In this document: one piece after another, positions 1-11,493 of the stretch | How the letters are laid out: the number at the start of each line of letters is the position of its first letter | How positions within the stretch are numbered: position 1 is the stretch's first letter | Assembly: GCA_030248295.1 (NCBI GenBank) | Contig: JASANH010001722.1 | Span: 1 to 64,000, forward strand | DNA length: 64,000 nucleotides | Direction of reading: 5' to 3' | DNA from: Mesodorylaimus sp. YZB2_4 | Taxonomy: Eukaryota > Nematoda > Enoplea > Dorylaimida > Dorylaimidae | Translations under genes and position numbers: made by a program | The notes under the pieces: model-generated | Told to the model about the DNA's origin: nothing | What the model saw: the letters and a program-made list of their open reading frames with translations, nothing else | Databases searched by the model: none

Positions 1-3000
1 GGGAAGTACACTGTATTTTTTTGAAATACTGAAACTTCAACTGGCCAGGGAATGTCCTGTACACATGATTTACTATATTTGGGTATGCCAAGTAAAGTTT
101 TCTGAATACAAATTTTTGCCAGGTAGGTTTGCAGTGAGCATAACTGCACGGCCAAAGATGTATGTATACAGCACGAGCGATCATTATCTCTATGTTGTGC
201 CATGCCACGGAGTCCTTTTTAGTGGGTCAAAAATTTAATTGTTGAATGATTTGACTAATTTTAGCAAGCTTGTGGATGAAAGTTTTTGCGGATGGCGACT
301 AGGAATAGGTCGAAATCCCGACATTGAGGCATCGGGATTATGCATTCATACCGACGTAAGCTAGATACACTCTGGTCCATCGCATCATGTCTTGCCAGAG
401 GAAGCAGAAGATATTGGCTCAGTCATTGTACGAGGAGACGACAATTCGGATGCTGGAAGCATTAGCGATAAAGAGGCAACAGCAAGGCTGACCTTGCTAG
501 ACGTGTATCGAAACTGCAAATGTACTCATCAATTTCAGCTTATACGAGTACATTTACCTGAAAAATCGACCTGAGAAAAAGATGAAAAAACTGGATGCCT
601 AAATAGTGTTCTTTAATTGCGCGAGGGCATCCGAGACGACACTGACTTCCTCGGACGATGGCGGGTGCACTTTGAAGCCTGTCGGTGTTCAGCCAAGACT
701 GTCTACTCATTTGGCTTCCATCAGTAACAAATACGATTTCGTTACAATTAGGTGTAAATTTGATATTACCGTCACCTATACAAGCACCGTTTGAGGAGTT
801 GAGCTAGTCGCTTGCCATTATAACTTACCGTAGTGCCAGTATACAATTTTTTTATTATTTCAAGCACAGCGCACAACGGACTGGTCTCAAAGCAACCTGA
901 AAAGAAGAGATCTCACGACGTTAGCCCGCAAGCATGAAAATGAACACACGTCAATATATTTATAAACCCCCCTCCCTTGAAAAAGGTCCATAAAATTGAC
1001 CTAAACGTCGGTGCTTAGAACTAGAAAACCCAAACCTTTTTACTCAAAAACGAAATAAAAAATTTCCCCTCTCCTAAAATTCTCTAGTCCTAAGCCCTGA
1101 CAGTATACAACAGACCCTCGTGCCTGCTAGACTGCTAATATGGTCGTGTGATACGGGTCAAGTGCTCGAGCTGAATTAGTCATGGCGGAGTCTGTCTTCT
1201 GTTTGGCGAACTGGATATTTACTGTGAATGCCACATACTCCTAAGGTATAGTCGAACTCGCTTAATCAAAAAATAAATATCTAGTTCTAATCTGGCTTGA
1301 AACATTTTTAAAAATTGATTTTTCCCTAACCTTCCTTGTAATTTGATGTACAGATGAAGAATAAACGATAGGAGGGGGGGGGGGGGAAAGGGTGTTAATA
1401 TGACAGTCAGATAGACATTGCGTGTTTTGGCTGGTCAAACCCCGTCTCTCAATTAGCATAGGAACAGGTGGTCTAAAAGTCGTAAAATTGGAGGGTACCT
1501 TCAACTTTTGCGTCCAATATTTCGAGATGAGTGAAAGGTAGAAACTACGCGACACGCATTCGGTTCCTCATTTCGACTCCCACCGAAAGCATGCTTTGAA
1601 TGGAAAAAGCTCGCATTTACTCACAGGAACCAGCGGAACGCTGCAAAGAAGCGTTGCCAGATGCAGAACATAGACACTTGCTGCCAAGGTCCTGAGAATC
1701 CAGTAAAAATCACCTGTAATGAATGACTTGAGAATATGATTCCGTAGTCGAATACAGAGGTCTATGGTCTCAAAATAGATTGTGTTTCCCATTTTTTCCC
1801 ACCCACCCCCTAATCCAGATAGAATTCGCTAGATCTAGCGGATTCTACAGATCTAGAATATATATATGCATTCGAATATATATGTATATATTTGAAATAT
1901 TTGTTTTTCATTTTCTTTAATTTGAAGGTGTAATCGACCTTTCAGATCATAACGCGAAGAATAAACTACTTCAACAGTCTGAGAAAATGGGTGTGCCGCT
2001 AAAAATAGTCGCGCGGCTGGCGGTTGGCGGTGCCGCTAGAATAGTTGCGCCGTTGGCGATGTTCCCTTGTGAGATGAGGGCTGTGACTGCATGTACCGCA
2101 AGATGGGTGAAAAATATGCGTGGACAGTCCTGTCCAGCATCAGTTGCTTTATTAAGATTCATACAAATCCGCCCAAAAACACACAATAAAAATCATCGTG
2201 GAATTTTATTTGAGACCAGAGAAAACATGTATGACTTACAAGGAAACATCGCCAACGTTTGCGTCGAACTTGACGAAACCAAAACGTAATTCATGATAAG
2301 CAGTGTGGGCGAGCCTTGAGAGGGGCGCTGTGGCATCGTGATAATAAATACTATGTGTTTAGCAGCCTTTAAAAACGAGTTGATGCCTTATTGATTATTT
2401 AAAAAATTGCGCGTGCCGATTTCACATAAGCTGATCTGAAACACATCCGATCCGATCCGACTGTGAGGTGCGAGAAAGAAGAAACTGGAGGTGAGACTGG
2501 GTGAACTGTTTGCCGTGAGCAATAAAGGTGCACCGACAAGGGAACATCGCCAACTGTTAAGTAGAACTTGACATAAGCAATGGTTGTAATGTGTTTCTAG
2601 GTGCGATAGAGAGGTTCTCGCGAAATATTGGAGGCGTCTGGCCAACCGGTCAGCAGTGGTCAACGTCCAAAGTTCTGCGGGTTTTTTGAATTCCTACTGT
2701 AGCGGGGGTGCAAGTACCGCAACAGTGTGCTGTAAGCAGCAGGCTCAGCAAAGTTCTGGTGCGGGGCAGACATGAAAGAGACGTGATGGAGTTGAATCTC
2801 GTCTAAACGTGGCAGGCACTGCCTCAAAATTCTAGCAGCATCATTGGATTACCACTATTTTGTTATCAAAATTGATAAATGTTAACGCTGGTTGGCTAAT
2901 TGCTTGAAGGTAAGTTGCAATTTAAGTGACCTATGTTTTTGGTGATTGGATTAAGCGATTTCTGGTGGCATTTTAGAGTTATGAGTCTGAATATACTGGA

Positions 3001-3609
3001 ACCTTTCTATCGCACCTATAAACACATTACAACCATTGCTTATGTCAAGTTCCACTTAACGGTTGGTGATGTTCTCTTGTGAGATGAGGGTTGTGACTAC
3101 TACTGAATGTACCGCAAGATGGGTGTGAAATATGCATGGACAGGCCTGTCCACCTTCATAGGTTTTTGCTCACTCGTCAGTACATCGGCACTCCAAAGAA
3201 GAAAATTGGAAAGAAAGTTCAAAATCTGACTTCAGATCCACAGGTCACTTCCAGGCCAACTTTATCATAATTGTGATAACAAAGTTCGCCGGGTCCTGAA
3301 AGCCGGGGCCGATTTCAGTTTTCCCTGTCACAGCTGAGTGACAACTCGCAGCGATATTGACTGTGACGTTCTGCTAATTTGTTTTCTAAAACAGCAGATT
3401 TGCTTACGTTATTGCAGGAAGCGATTAGCCGCATGAACGGCCATTGTATGTATGTCGAACAGATTATTGTACTTTTATTGCGGAACTGTGTCTCAACAGG
3501 AACTGACAAAAACTAATGATGTTAGTAGAGTACATGTAATCATAGGATCTGAATTCTCTCATTCTCGTCAGCGTGATCATGCCTGTACCGAGAAGGCTGT
3601 AATCGTGAC
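1..3609. other. Gene-free repeat-rich stretch
   Basis: No exon that I can support. The stretch holds a G homopolymer run near 1374-1386 and an AT-rich patch near 1858-1900. Pieces of one foldback family occur at about 2035-2075, 2235-2280, 2535-2660 and 3000-3150. Several short open frames exist, but none shows a recognisable domain or paired splice sites. Confidence 0.6.
2535..3081. repeat. Foldback element, family A copy 1
   Basis: The left arm (about 2535-2610) and right arm (about 3000-3081) are inverted copies. The shared outer end reads as the complement of gttggcgatgttcccttgtg, followed inward by a guide around gttcgactt. The same family recurs at 36797-37233 with longer arms and as single arms at 2035-2075 and 18047-18172. 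Nothing inside looks like a transposase, so this is a non-autonomous MITE-like element. Confidence 0.6.
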
Positions 3610-6600
3610 CTATGGCATGTAGCTGAAGTGATAACAGTCTTGAACATCAGTCTGGATTTCAGTACTAGTATCGTTATAATACCAAGAGAAGAGATCACAT
3701 GTCTCCTCGATTTGGTGAAAGTTATACCCACGACACCAAATGTGGTCTGAACAATGCGTTGCACAATCTTCCGTTGTTGCTGATGGCAAGCCGCTCTTGA
3801 TCGCCGTTTCATTCATGCATATTCTCGGAATGAATGTGAAATTTTGGATTTGGTCTAGAAAAGAAATCATTTTCTATTATCTATTTTCATTTTTTTTGCA
3901 TTCAAATAATCTGTCTGAGTTCCTGCGGTAATTATCACGGCCAACTGGAAGTCCGTACTTTTAGTGTCGGTTCGCGTCTACTTTTAGCGGGCAGTGGTCA
4001 GTTGGAAGGTCTACGAGGCAGCTGGAAGCTCGCACTTACTGTACAGTTACCGCGGCCTCTTCCTCTAGCTGCTTCGCTTTTTGTAAAGTGACCGATGCTA
4101 CAGTCGCCTGCACTGACGGCTGCAAATAAGACCCCGGATCGGGTCAGGAACTTTCGGGTCGGGTCGGGTCGGGTCGGGTCAGCAAAATTTCGGGTCGGGT
4201 CGGGTCAAAATCGGGTCGGGTCAAAATCGGGTCGGGTCAAAATCGGGTCGGGTCAAAATCGGGTCGGGTCAAAATCGGGTCGGGTCAAAATCGGGTCGGG
4301 TCAAAATCGGGTCGGGTCAAAATCGGGTCGGGTCAAAATCGGGTCGGGTCAAAATCGGGTCGGGTCAAAATCGGGTCGGGTCAAAATCGGGTCGGGTCAA
4401 AATCGGGTCGGGTCAAAATCGGGTCGGGTCAAAATCGGGTCGGGTCAAAATCGGGTCGGGTCAAAATCGGGTCGGGTCAAAATCGGGTCGGGTCAAAATC
4501 GGGTCGGGTCAAAATCGGGTCGGGTCAAAATCGGGTCGGGTCAAAATCGGGTCGGGTCAAAATCGGGTCGGGTCAAAATCGGGTCGGGTCAAAATCGGGT
4601 CGGGTCAAAATCGGGTCGGGTCACTTTTTTGAAAGATCGGGTCAAACGGGTCAAAAATACAGAAATTTTGCAAGTTACTACTATTAGCAACTACAGAAAC
4701 CTTTTCATAGCTGTTCGACTCCAGGATTTGCAGTATATGCTTAATGCATGCATGCACAAAGTCTTTCATTCCACGTTCTCATTCTGCGTCACTTCCAGGA
4801 ATGTTAGACGAATTGTAAGCTTTGAGAATGACCAATTTTTCGAAGTAATTTCTGCAAAGGGGAGGGTCCATATGTGAGAGTTCTCATAAACATTCTTGTC
4901 CACTCTGATGAATGGGTGGGACTAGCCATACTTAGAAAGGAATCGATAATTTTTAGCAGGTCGTAGGGGTATCCACAATCACATTTGATTCCTGAATATG
5001 ACATAACTTCCTGAGTATACCTGGCTGGAAGAGCGATATAGTCTGTACCCAAACACCAAATATGTATTATAATAGTCCCCTTGGCCACCATCCATGTAAG
5101 CATTGCAAAACAGTTTGCCGTGTTCAAAAGTGATAGGTACCCTCACATCCGTCCATCAGTGGTGGAGGTTCTGACAGGAGCTAGTGTCGTCCAGCACAAT
5201 ATGACTTTGTGAGCAATATCTTTTGTGAAGACTAGATGCAGCTCTAGCCATATATATTAGGTTTTTTTTTTTAACAATGATAAGCTGTCTCAGACTCCGA
5301 AAGTTATGACAGAGTTGTCTCTATTATTCACGCCTATTGTTCGGATTGGTTGAATCTTGTCTCCAGTGGACAGACCATAGTCGCTTTTAGATCTAAGGTT
5401 TTTTAAAAATTATCTGACCACTATTGTGGGAAATATGTGGAACGTTATTGCATTTACTAAGGATAACTAGGGAATAACAAAAGATGGAGATTCGCGTGCG
5501 TGAGATGTCGCCATCTAATATTTCCTCACAGTCACCTTTACACCAACGCCACCACGTTCTGAGCATTTGTGAATGGTTTTTATCGCGAGCAACTTCAACT
5601 ACTTATAACGAGTTCGGGTCAACCCGACCCGAAATTTCGGGTCACGGACTTTCGGGTCGGGTCGGGTCGGGTCGGGTTGACCCGAATCGTCGAGTTGAAC
5701 CCGACCTGATCCGGTGTCTAGCTGCAAACACTCGAGCCTGAATGACCTCTTTGCCTTCCAGCTGTCACTTTCGAGCAGAACTTCCATCTTAAAGCAAATC
5801 GAAATTTAGATGGAAGTCTGAATTCCCTTTTGTAGCAGCGGGCAATATCGAAGATGATGGAAGCAAATGGTCAAGAAACCTCCACTCAGCCCTTCTAGTA
5901 GCTGGAGGCAAAGACATCAACCTAGCGGGTTTCAGCGCGGCCGTAAGGAGCATATAGACGGCCAACGATGAGGGGTGGCGCGCTGGACGCTGCGGTCAGT
6001 CAAGGCCTACTGTGCATACTGCTTCTTCCTGTAATGCGGCCAGTTAAGGCAACACATACACTTTCTCCTGTCACAGGCCGAACACCACACTCCACATACC
6101 CGAGTGTCCGACAATAAGCTGGTGATTCAGTAACGTTCAGCATTAAAGGGAGCACACAATCGGATAGAGCGTCTAATGGGTATGAGATACTTTTGGCCTG
6201 CTAATCTCTTTCAAAGGTCTGGTCAGTCTTAAGGAATGCCTAAAAATCTGAAAATTCACCACTGAGCCTTTATTCGATAACAAATGCGAAAGAACAAAGC
6301 TGACACTACTTGGTGGACTCTTCATATTCTTCATATGAAAGTCACAAGTTCAGCATGCGCTGCTTCATGCTCATTGTTCGATTTCTAGATTTTCAGGAAT
6401 CGTTCATGACATATAAACTATTGAAGAAAGCGACTGACCAGCCACACGCAGCCACGAAACAATAAAAATGGACCCTCTATCCCGCGCTGTATGGCTTCTC
6501 ACTGCAATAAAATCCCACTCGTTGCTAGGCCCTCCGTTATCTGCCGCGATTTTTAAACGCACAAAACATCGTTTTGAATAATGTAATAAGTAACATCATT

Positions 6601-8225
6601 CTTACTGTAAAATGTGCACAAGACCAGCTGGGGTGCTGGACAACTGGCGTCAGTCACGCGAGTGAAATTTTGGAATAAGTTGTAGCAGTTAGCGCCTATG
6701 GCAAAGTCGTCGTCCTTCAAACGGGTTCGAACCCACGTGTTTCCAGCAGTCAGCATCGGATTCGCTAGTCCATTCTCACACCAACGAGTCAGTTTCAAAT
6801 CGATCGCGTTGCCGGCAGCTGTAGTATTGTTAGCCGCTTTATCACGTTCCATTCCGATCCATGGGCCATGGTCGGTGTGCGCGGAACCAAATTTTTTCAT
6901 CTGCAGAAGAAAGTATTGAATCGGCTTTTTGTAACAAAAAGGTATTTAGCTTACCATATAAGCCGTTATGGCCTTGAATTCATTTGTTGAATGTATTTGA
7001 GCCAGTGTGGCGTTGTATCTGGCACAAAAGTCAAACGCATTCTTCCAATTGGTCATTGTTTTGTTCTGTCCGCCAGCAACGAAGAAGCAACGTCCGCCAT
7101 TGGTAAACCCATCGTAGGGGTGTTTGGTGCACACGTTTTCAAATTCAGCTTTAGTGTAGTAACACTGCTGGCCTGAAACTAAGTACTATCAGCTTCGGGT
7201 GAGCAGCACAGGCGTTGGTTCATCTGGCTTTTTCAGCATCCATGGAAGGAGAGAGTCAGGGTTGCATAAATATTGTCGGAGTAGGGTCATGGGACTTCTG
7301 ACAACCGAACAAAAGAATATGAGAATATGTGGAGTGTCCGCTTCAGGGTCCCTAAGCTGAGATTTTAAAAACCTTGACGGGATAAAGATGATTGAACTCT
7401 GTGCTGTTGCCTGTTTTGTAAACTGTTTTATGAAATTTCACCTGCAATTAAGGACTATTTCGGCTCTCTAAAGCTGAAGCAACAGAGAATTTGGCTGTCC
7501 ATGTTGGCTGGTTTTTTCCAACATGTGGACTAATGTGGAAGAAAGTCTTTGGTGGACAGTAGGGGACAGTCGGATGGAGAAATGTTGCGAACGTGCCTAG
7601 CGTTGTTACAGTTAACTGAAAATGAAACTGAATCTATCAGTTACCTGAATTAAAAAAAGTTGATTGTAATTGAAACTGAAACTGAATCTCCTCGCCAAAA
7701 CTGCATTTAAATGTGACTAAAACTTTTTAGAAATTCAGTTTCCGAGTTACTACGCTTTTGAAAATTAGTTCAATTAGGGTTTCAAGGTTCAGCTAGTTGG
7801 TCTGTCTGCAGATTTGTTGGTGGGTGGACCGTTGAGACATGGTCGTGCATAGCTGTGCTCGTAAGGACCCTCTGGTGTTGACTTAGGTCTTCACTGCGCC
7901 TTGTGAGCTGTTTAAAGTCTGAAATGCCTAAGAGTAGTTATTTGAATGAAGAAAAGTGGAGATTGTTCTCGTCAAGTGTTCACATCTACATGCGAAATGC
8001 TTTTTAAGGAAAAACAGAATCATTTAGTTAAATTCAATTAACGGAATCTTTTGAGATCCACTTAACTGAAACTGAAACTGAATCTTTTTTCCAAAACTGT
8101 ACAAACCCTGAACGTGTTGGTTATAGGAAATGGAAAAACATATCTTCGTATTTACCCTCATTTCTCCTCACAATGTGCAGAAATATAGCAGAAAAGAGGG
8201 ATAAGAAGACGACGCGTAGCCTCAT
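3610..8225 (-). CDS. Secreted C-type lectin with C-terminal PAN-like domain
   Basis: Four exons on the minus strand: 8225-8156, 7172-6955, 6900-6606 and 3854-3610. Phases agree and the total is 828 nt, 275 aa plus stop. Exon 1 encodes a signal peptide (MRLRVVFLSLFSAIF). Exons 2-3 form a C-type lectin-like domain: a Cys near the start, then FDFCARYNATLAQIHSTNEF, WIGM, and paired cysteines toward the end of exon 3. Exon 4 is Cys-rich with WCRGYN and CDLFSWYY, resembling PAN/apple domains, and ends in CYHFSYMP-stop. Predicted role: secreted carbohydrate or protein binding; the ligand is unknown. Intron 3 (6605-3855) is about 2.75 kb and has been invaded by a dispersed element and a minisatellite; the equivalent intron of the paralogue at 11.5-12.9 kb is about 0.5 kb. 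The lectin call is firmer than the PAN call. Confidence 0.8.
4196..4623 (+). repeat. Homogeneous 16-bp minisatellite (cgggtcgggtcaaaat)n
   Basis: About 26 consecutive, essentially identical 16-bp units followed by a partial unit, inside intron 3 of the lectin-PAN gene. The 16-bp period gives a 16-residue repeat in all three frames, so the long open frame across it (4095-4877) is an artefact. Short cgggt runs flank it at 4156-4195, and related CCGACC/GGGTCG words recur at 5614-5712 and 29585-29640. Low divergence points to recent expansion or homogenisation. Confidence 0.95.
4650..5745 (-). repeat. Dispersed element with GGGTC-rich end, copy 1
   Basis: Read on the minus strand this is homologous to about 29540-30330 on the plus strand. 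Shared blocks include the region around agatctaaaagcgact (complement near 5375-5405), the block around acaaagtcatattgtgctgg (complement near 5180-5210) and a block around gaggggactat. One end carries GGGTC/CCGAC words and the other abuts the 16-bp minisatellite. A 107-residue open frame at 5127-4804 may be a coding relic; I do not recognise it. Confidence 0.55.
7609..8110 (+). repeat. AAACTGA-word simple repeat clusters in intron 1
   Basis: Two patches (about 7609-7800 and 8030-8110) are rich in degenerate aaactgaaactgaatct words, inside intron 1 of the lectin-PAN gene (8155-7173). The same vocabulary recurs at about 61945-62050. It looks like a decayed hexamer-type tandem repeat. Confidence 0.6.
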
Positions 8226-8879
8226 GATCGTCCAATAAACCAACAACGGGTGATATTTCAGCTTGTCTGGAACCTCGAATTTAACAAAGGACCGAAACTT
8301 TCAGCTGTAAAAGCAACGACAATGGAGTCTATGACCTAACAGCTCTAATTCGCAGCCAAGGTGTGGGTGTAACGCGTGGTATCACTATTTGAAATTGATT
8401 TCCTAGACAAATTATGGCAGGAAAATCAATAAGCATTGTTCCTTCTGACATTATGTCGAGCGAACACGAATTACAGGCTATTGTCAGTGACCAGTCGATG
8501 TAAGCTATGTAAACTCTCTATGGACAACCCATGTCACAATGGTATACTGTATATACAAAGAAGATTGTGATGATCATAACTAATTTATCACGACAAGAGA
8601 CTTTTCGCCCAGTACTTGCTGAAAGCAAATATTTCGTCTACTGGTGGCTCCCATCGACATGTCCAAAGGCTATTGTGATCAAACCAATTCTTTCCAATCC
8701 TACACCGTTTTTATTCCTTCGAGCAGATGCTAAATATGAAACTTTGTTACTTCAAAAACCTATTCTTGGGAAACGGAATCTCGCGTTTTTATTGCTATAA
8801 TTCCACTCTAGTAAAAACCTGCACACTTTATTGCAGAAGGATGTTCTGCCTGAAGATCAGGTGTATGCGCGCGCTACCG

Positions 8880-9436
8880 AGCATGGCTATACTATATGTG
8901 ATAAATCACTGGCTCGCACGCTGCGTATTCTGGCGGCAGGCCAAGTTGGCTTGGAATCATGTGCTTGGGCTTATTCTATCCAAGAAAAAAGATATTTCGA
9001 AAATAAAACCACAGAAAGGCATAAAAAGGGTCCAATTGAAAAGTAGTACTACGGTGCTATGTTTGGACGGAAAGTCGAAATTTTCAAAACTCCCGCCTTA
9101 CCGGAAGCCTAAGCAAGAATAACACTGTTGGGTAAACGGAGTGTGCTTCAGGCCTTATGCTTGTCTGTTTCCCGCTTCAAGCAGACAGCTTCTTGGCATA
9201 GGCATTCGTCTAACCTGCCAGCGGGAATTTTGAAAATTTCGACTTCTCGTCCAAACATAGCACCGGGGTACGACTTTTAAATTTGACCCTTTTTATGCCC
9301 TTCTGTGGTTTTATTTTCGAAATATCTTTTTTCTTGGATAGAATAAGCCCAAGCACATGGTTACAAGCCAACTTGGCCTGCCGCCAGAATACGCAGCGTG
9401 CGAGCCAGTGATTTATCACATATAGTATAGCCATGC
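8880..9436. repeat. Large foldback element, arms about 215 bp
   Basis: Left arm about 8880-9096 and right arm about 9222-9436 are inverted copies with few differences, separated by about 125 bp. Because the arms mirror each other, the same open frame (a protein segment containing INHWLARCVFWRQAKL) appears on the plus strand in the left arm and on the minus strand in the right arm. A transcript across it would fold into a long hairpin. No transposase is visible. Confidence 0.85.
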
Positions 9437-9675
9437 TACCGAAAGACCGCTGGTTCATTAATTACCCGATCAGCACTTTTCTTTTCCCTCCAACCCTGCT
9501 AGGCGCATCGTGCGACGATTTCGCAACAGTCACGAAAGCAGCAAGCGCAACTTTGACCTGAACCACCTTTAATAGCTTCGTTTGATTACGAAAAATTTTT
9601 TATGTAATTTAAGCGAATAGACTATGGATGGACGGAAAACGCACACAGGTTTTAAAAATCCAGAAATCCAATCCT

Positions 9676-9765
9676 AATATGTAGGATCAGATGGATGTAC
9701 CAGCAGTCTGGTATAGCTACAATATGTAGGATCAAATGGATGTACTTGCAGTCTGGTAAAGCTAC
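9676..9765 (+). repeat. Tandem duplication of a 45-bp unit
   Basis: Two adjacent 45-bp units (9676-9720 and 9721-9765) begin aatatgtaggatca and end gctac, with a handful of substitutions between them. They lie in gene-free DNA. Confidence 0.85.
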
Positions 9766-11493
9766 TCTGTGATTGGAATGCCTTCTAGCGTTTGGATTTG
9801 GTATAAAGGAATGAGATTGGTAGGGTAGGTGTGCGTGCGAGTGGAGATTGGGCTGTGCGGTGACTCATGCGTTCAAAGTGTAGAGCTGGCCCGATTACTC
9901 AGAAAATACTTCATTTAAAACCAGCCGGATATACTGTTTGTCCTGCTATGACATGTGTAACACGAGCTTAGAGTCGGCAGTGTGCGCATCGATTTTCAAA
10001 TGGCACGCAAACCACTCGGGTTAAGGTTTCCTCAGTCTTAAACTACTGGAGGTCGGATCGAAGACTGCTGCGCTGATCGGGGGGGGGGGGGGGGATTAAC
10101 TAACGATTAGCTCCCGCAACACTACCGACGCGCCCAATGATTTGTCTGTCAGGAGTTGGCGTCTAGACTCAGGAGGCGATACCAGGCAGGTTGTCGATGA
10201 TTGGCGCGTGTTACACATGGCAAGCTTGGCAGAAGCTACAGTAGGTTGGAGAAGGAAAAGCAAGGCTGTTTAGAGAGACCTGCTAGAGTCGATGGATAGA
10301 AAGAAGGGTCCTGCCAGTCTGAAATAAGCAAATGTGTCGGTGCACCTAAAATTTGTAAAATCATGTACGCTTATTTCAAATTGATCAGGCTGATTTTACA
10401 TCGAGTACTTTACTGAGTAGTTGGGCCATTCCTGCACTTTTGACGCATACATCACCGCACAGAATGCAATACTCGCCACTCACGCTCGCACATATCCCAC
10501 CAATCAGTTTCCAGCACTATTTTACTTTACGCACAGCCGACCTTGTGTATCCACGTTTACTAAGTTAGCCGTGCGCGTGCTTAACGATAAGGCCCGTAGG
10601 GCGCATTTATAGTCGACAAAATTTCTACTCTACCCCTAGGGTCGGTGTTATAGCATACGCTTAAGTATATGGCCATTACACCTACCCTAGGGGTAGGAGT
10701 AGAAATTTTGTCGACTATAAATCCGCCTGTAATGATACCCTTCAGTAGTCCTTGCGCACTTCGTCGACGTGTCCTCCCTCTCCTGGTTATTCTAGGTATT
10801 CACTTCGTTGGATCAATATATGGTTTGAGATTATTTGGCGTAATTTTTGTGGTCGAAAGTTGGGGCATGATATATTTTGTAATTTTTTGGCTACTGTGGC
10901 AAAACTGTATTTGGTTGATGATTCTTAAAAAGATTTTGCTAAATTTCAGCGAATATTCGGGGTGGTGTTCCCGTATTTATAGTCTTAAGCTTAGGCTTAG
11001 GCCAGGGGGAGGACGCTAAAAGGGACAGCCACCCCTAACGAGCGCGCGCGCGCGAGTTAGAGCGGGGCTGGCCATCGCCCTCGGTCAGCCCATTCGGCGA
11101 ATTCCATTATGATCGACAATTTTTTCATCGTAGTTGAGCGAGCGATAAACTCAGGGGTTAGCACCCCCGCCCTTTCAATCGAACGGTGTTTCTCTCTTCA
11201 GGTTCAAGCCGTGCCAGCCCCGAAACTTCCGCAACAAGACATGACGATATCTGCAACGAGCGGGAAGACACGGCTAACAGATATCGAAAACAAGGAGAAA
11301 TGGCGAGTGTGGGTAAAGTAAAAAAGCGCCCAGTTTCCTAACTGCACCCAAACACCAAACGCTCTCTGTCATTACAAAACACGGGCTTACTTTCATGCTA
11401 ACGTTATTCACGTCAAACAATCAGGTGTTTGAGTGCAGTCGAATTTGATCAGTCAACTTGGACTCACACTAACTGTGAGTCTTGCTGACCAGC
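9766..11493. other. Gene-free stretch with G run and hairpin
   Basis: No supported exon. It contains a G homopolymer run (about 10080-10093), the 50-bp-arm hairpin at 10601-10727, and an alternating GC tract near 11041-11054. Open frames at 10669-11019 and 11109-11321 have no recognisable domain. Confidence 0.5.
10601..10727. repeat. Inverted repeat (hairpin), arms about 50 bp
   Basis: The left arm around 10601-10652 and right arm around 10674-10727 are near-perfect inverted copies sharing tttatagtcgacaaaatttc and the palindromic word ccctaggg, with a loop of about 20 bp. It may be a small MITE or the remains of a foldback element. Confidence 0.8.

Noticed and set aside
392..794. Two acidic/mixed open frames that could be a transposase fragment
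   Set aside because: Vague resemblance only; no catalytic motif or terminal repeats.
4196..4623. CRISPR array or telomere repeat
   Set aside because: No spacers, and the unit is not a telomere unit; it is an intronic minisatellite in eukaryotic DNA.
4095..4877. 260-codon open frame with GSGQNRVGSKSGRVKI repeats
   Set aside because: It is the translation of the 16-bp minisatellite, which is open in every frame because its period is not a multiple of three; it lies in an intron.
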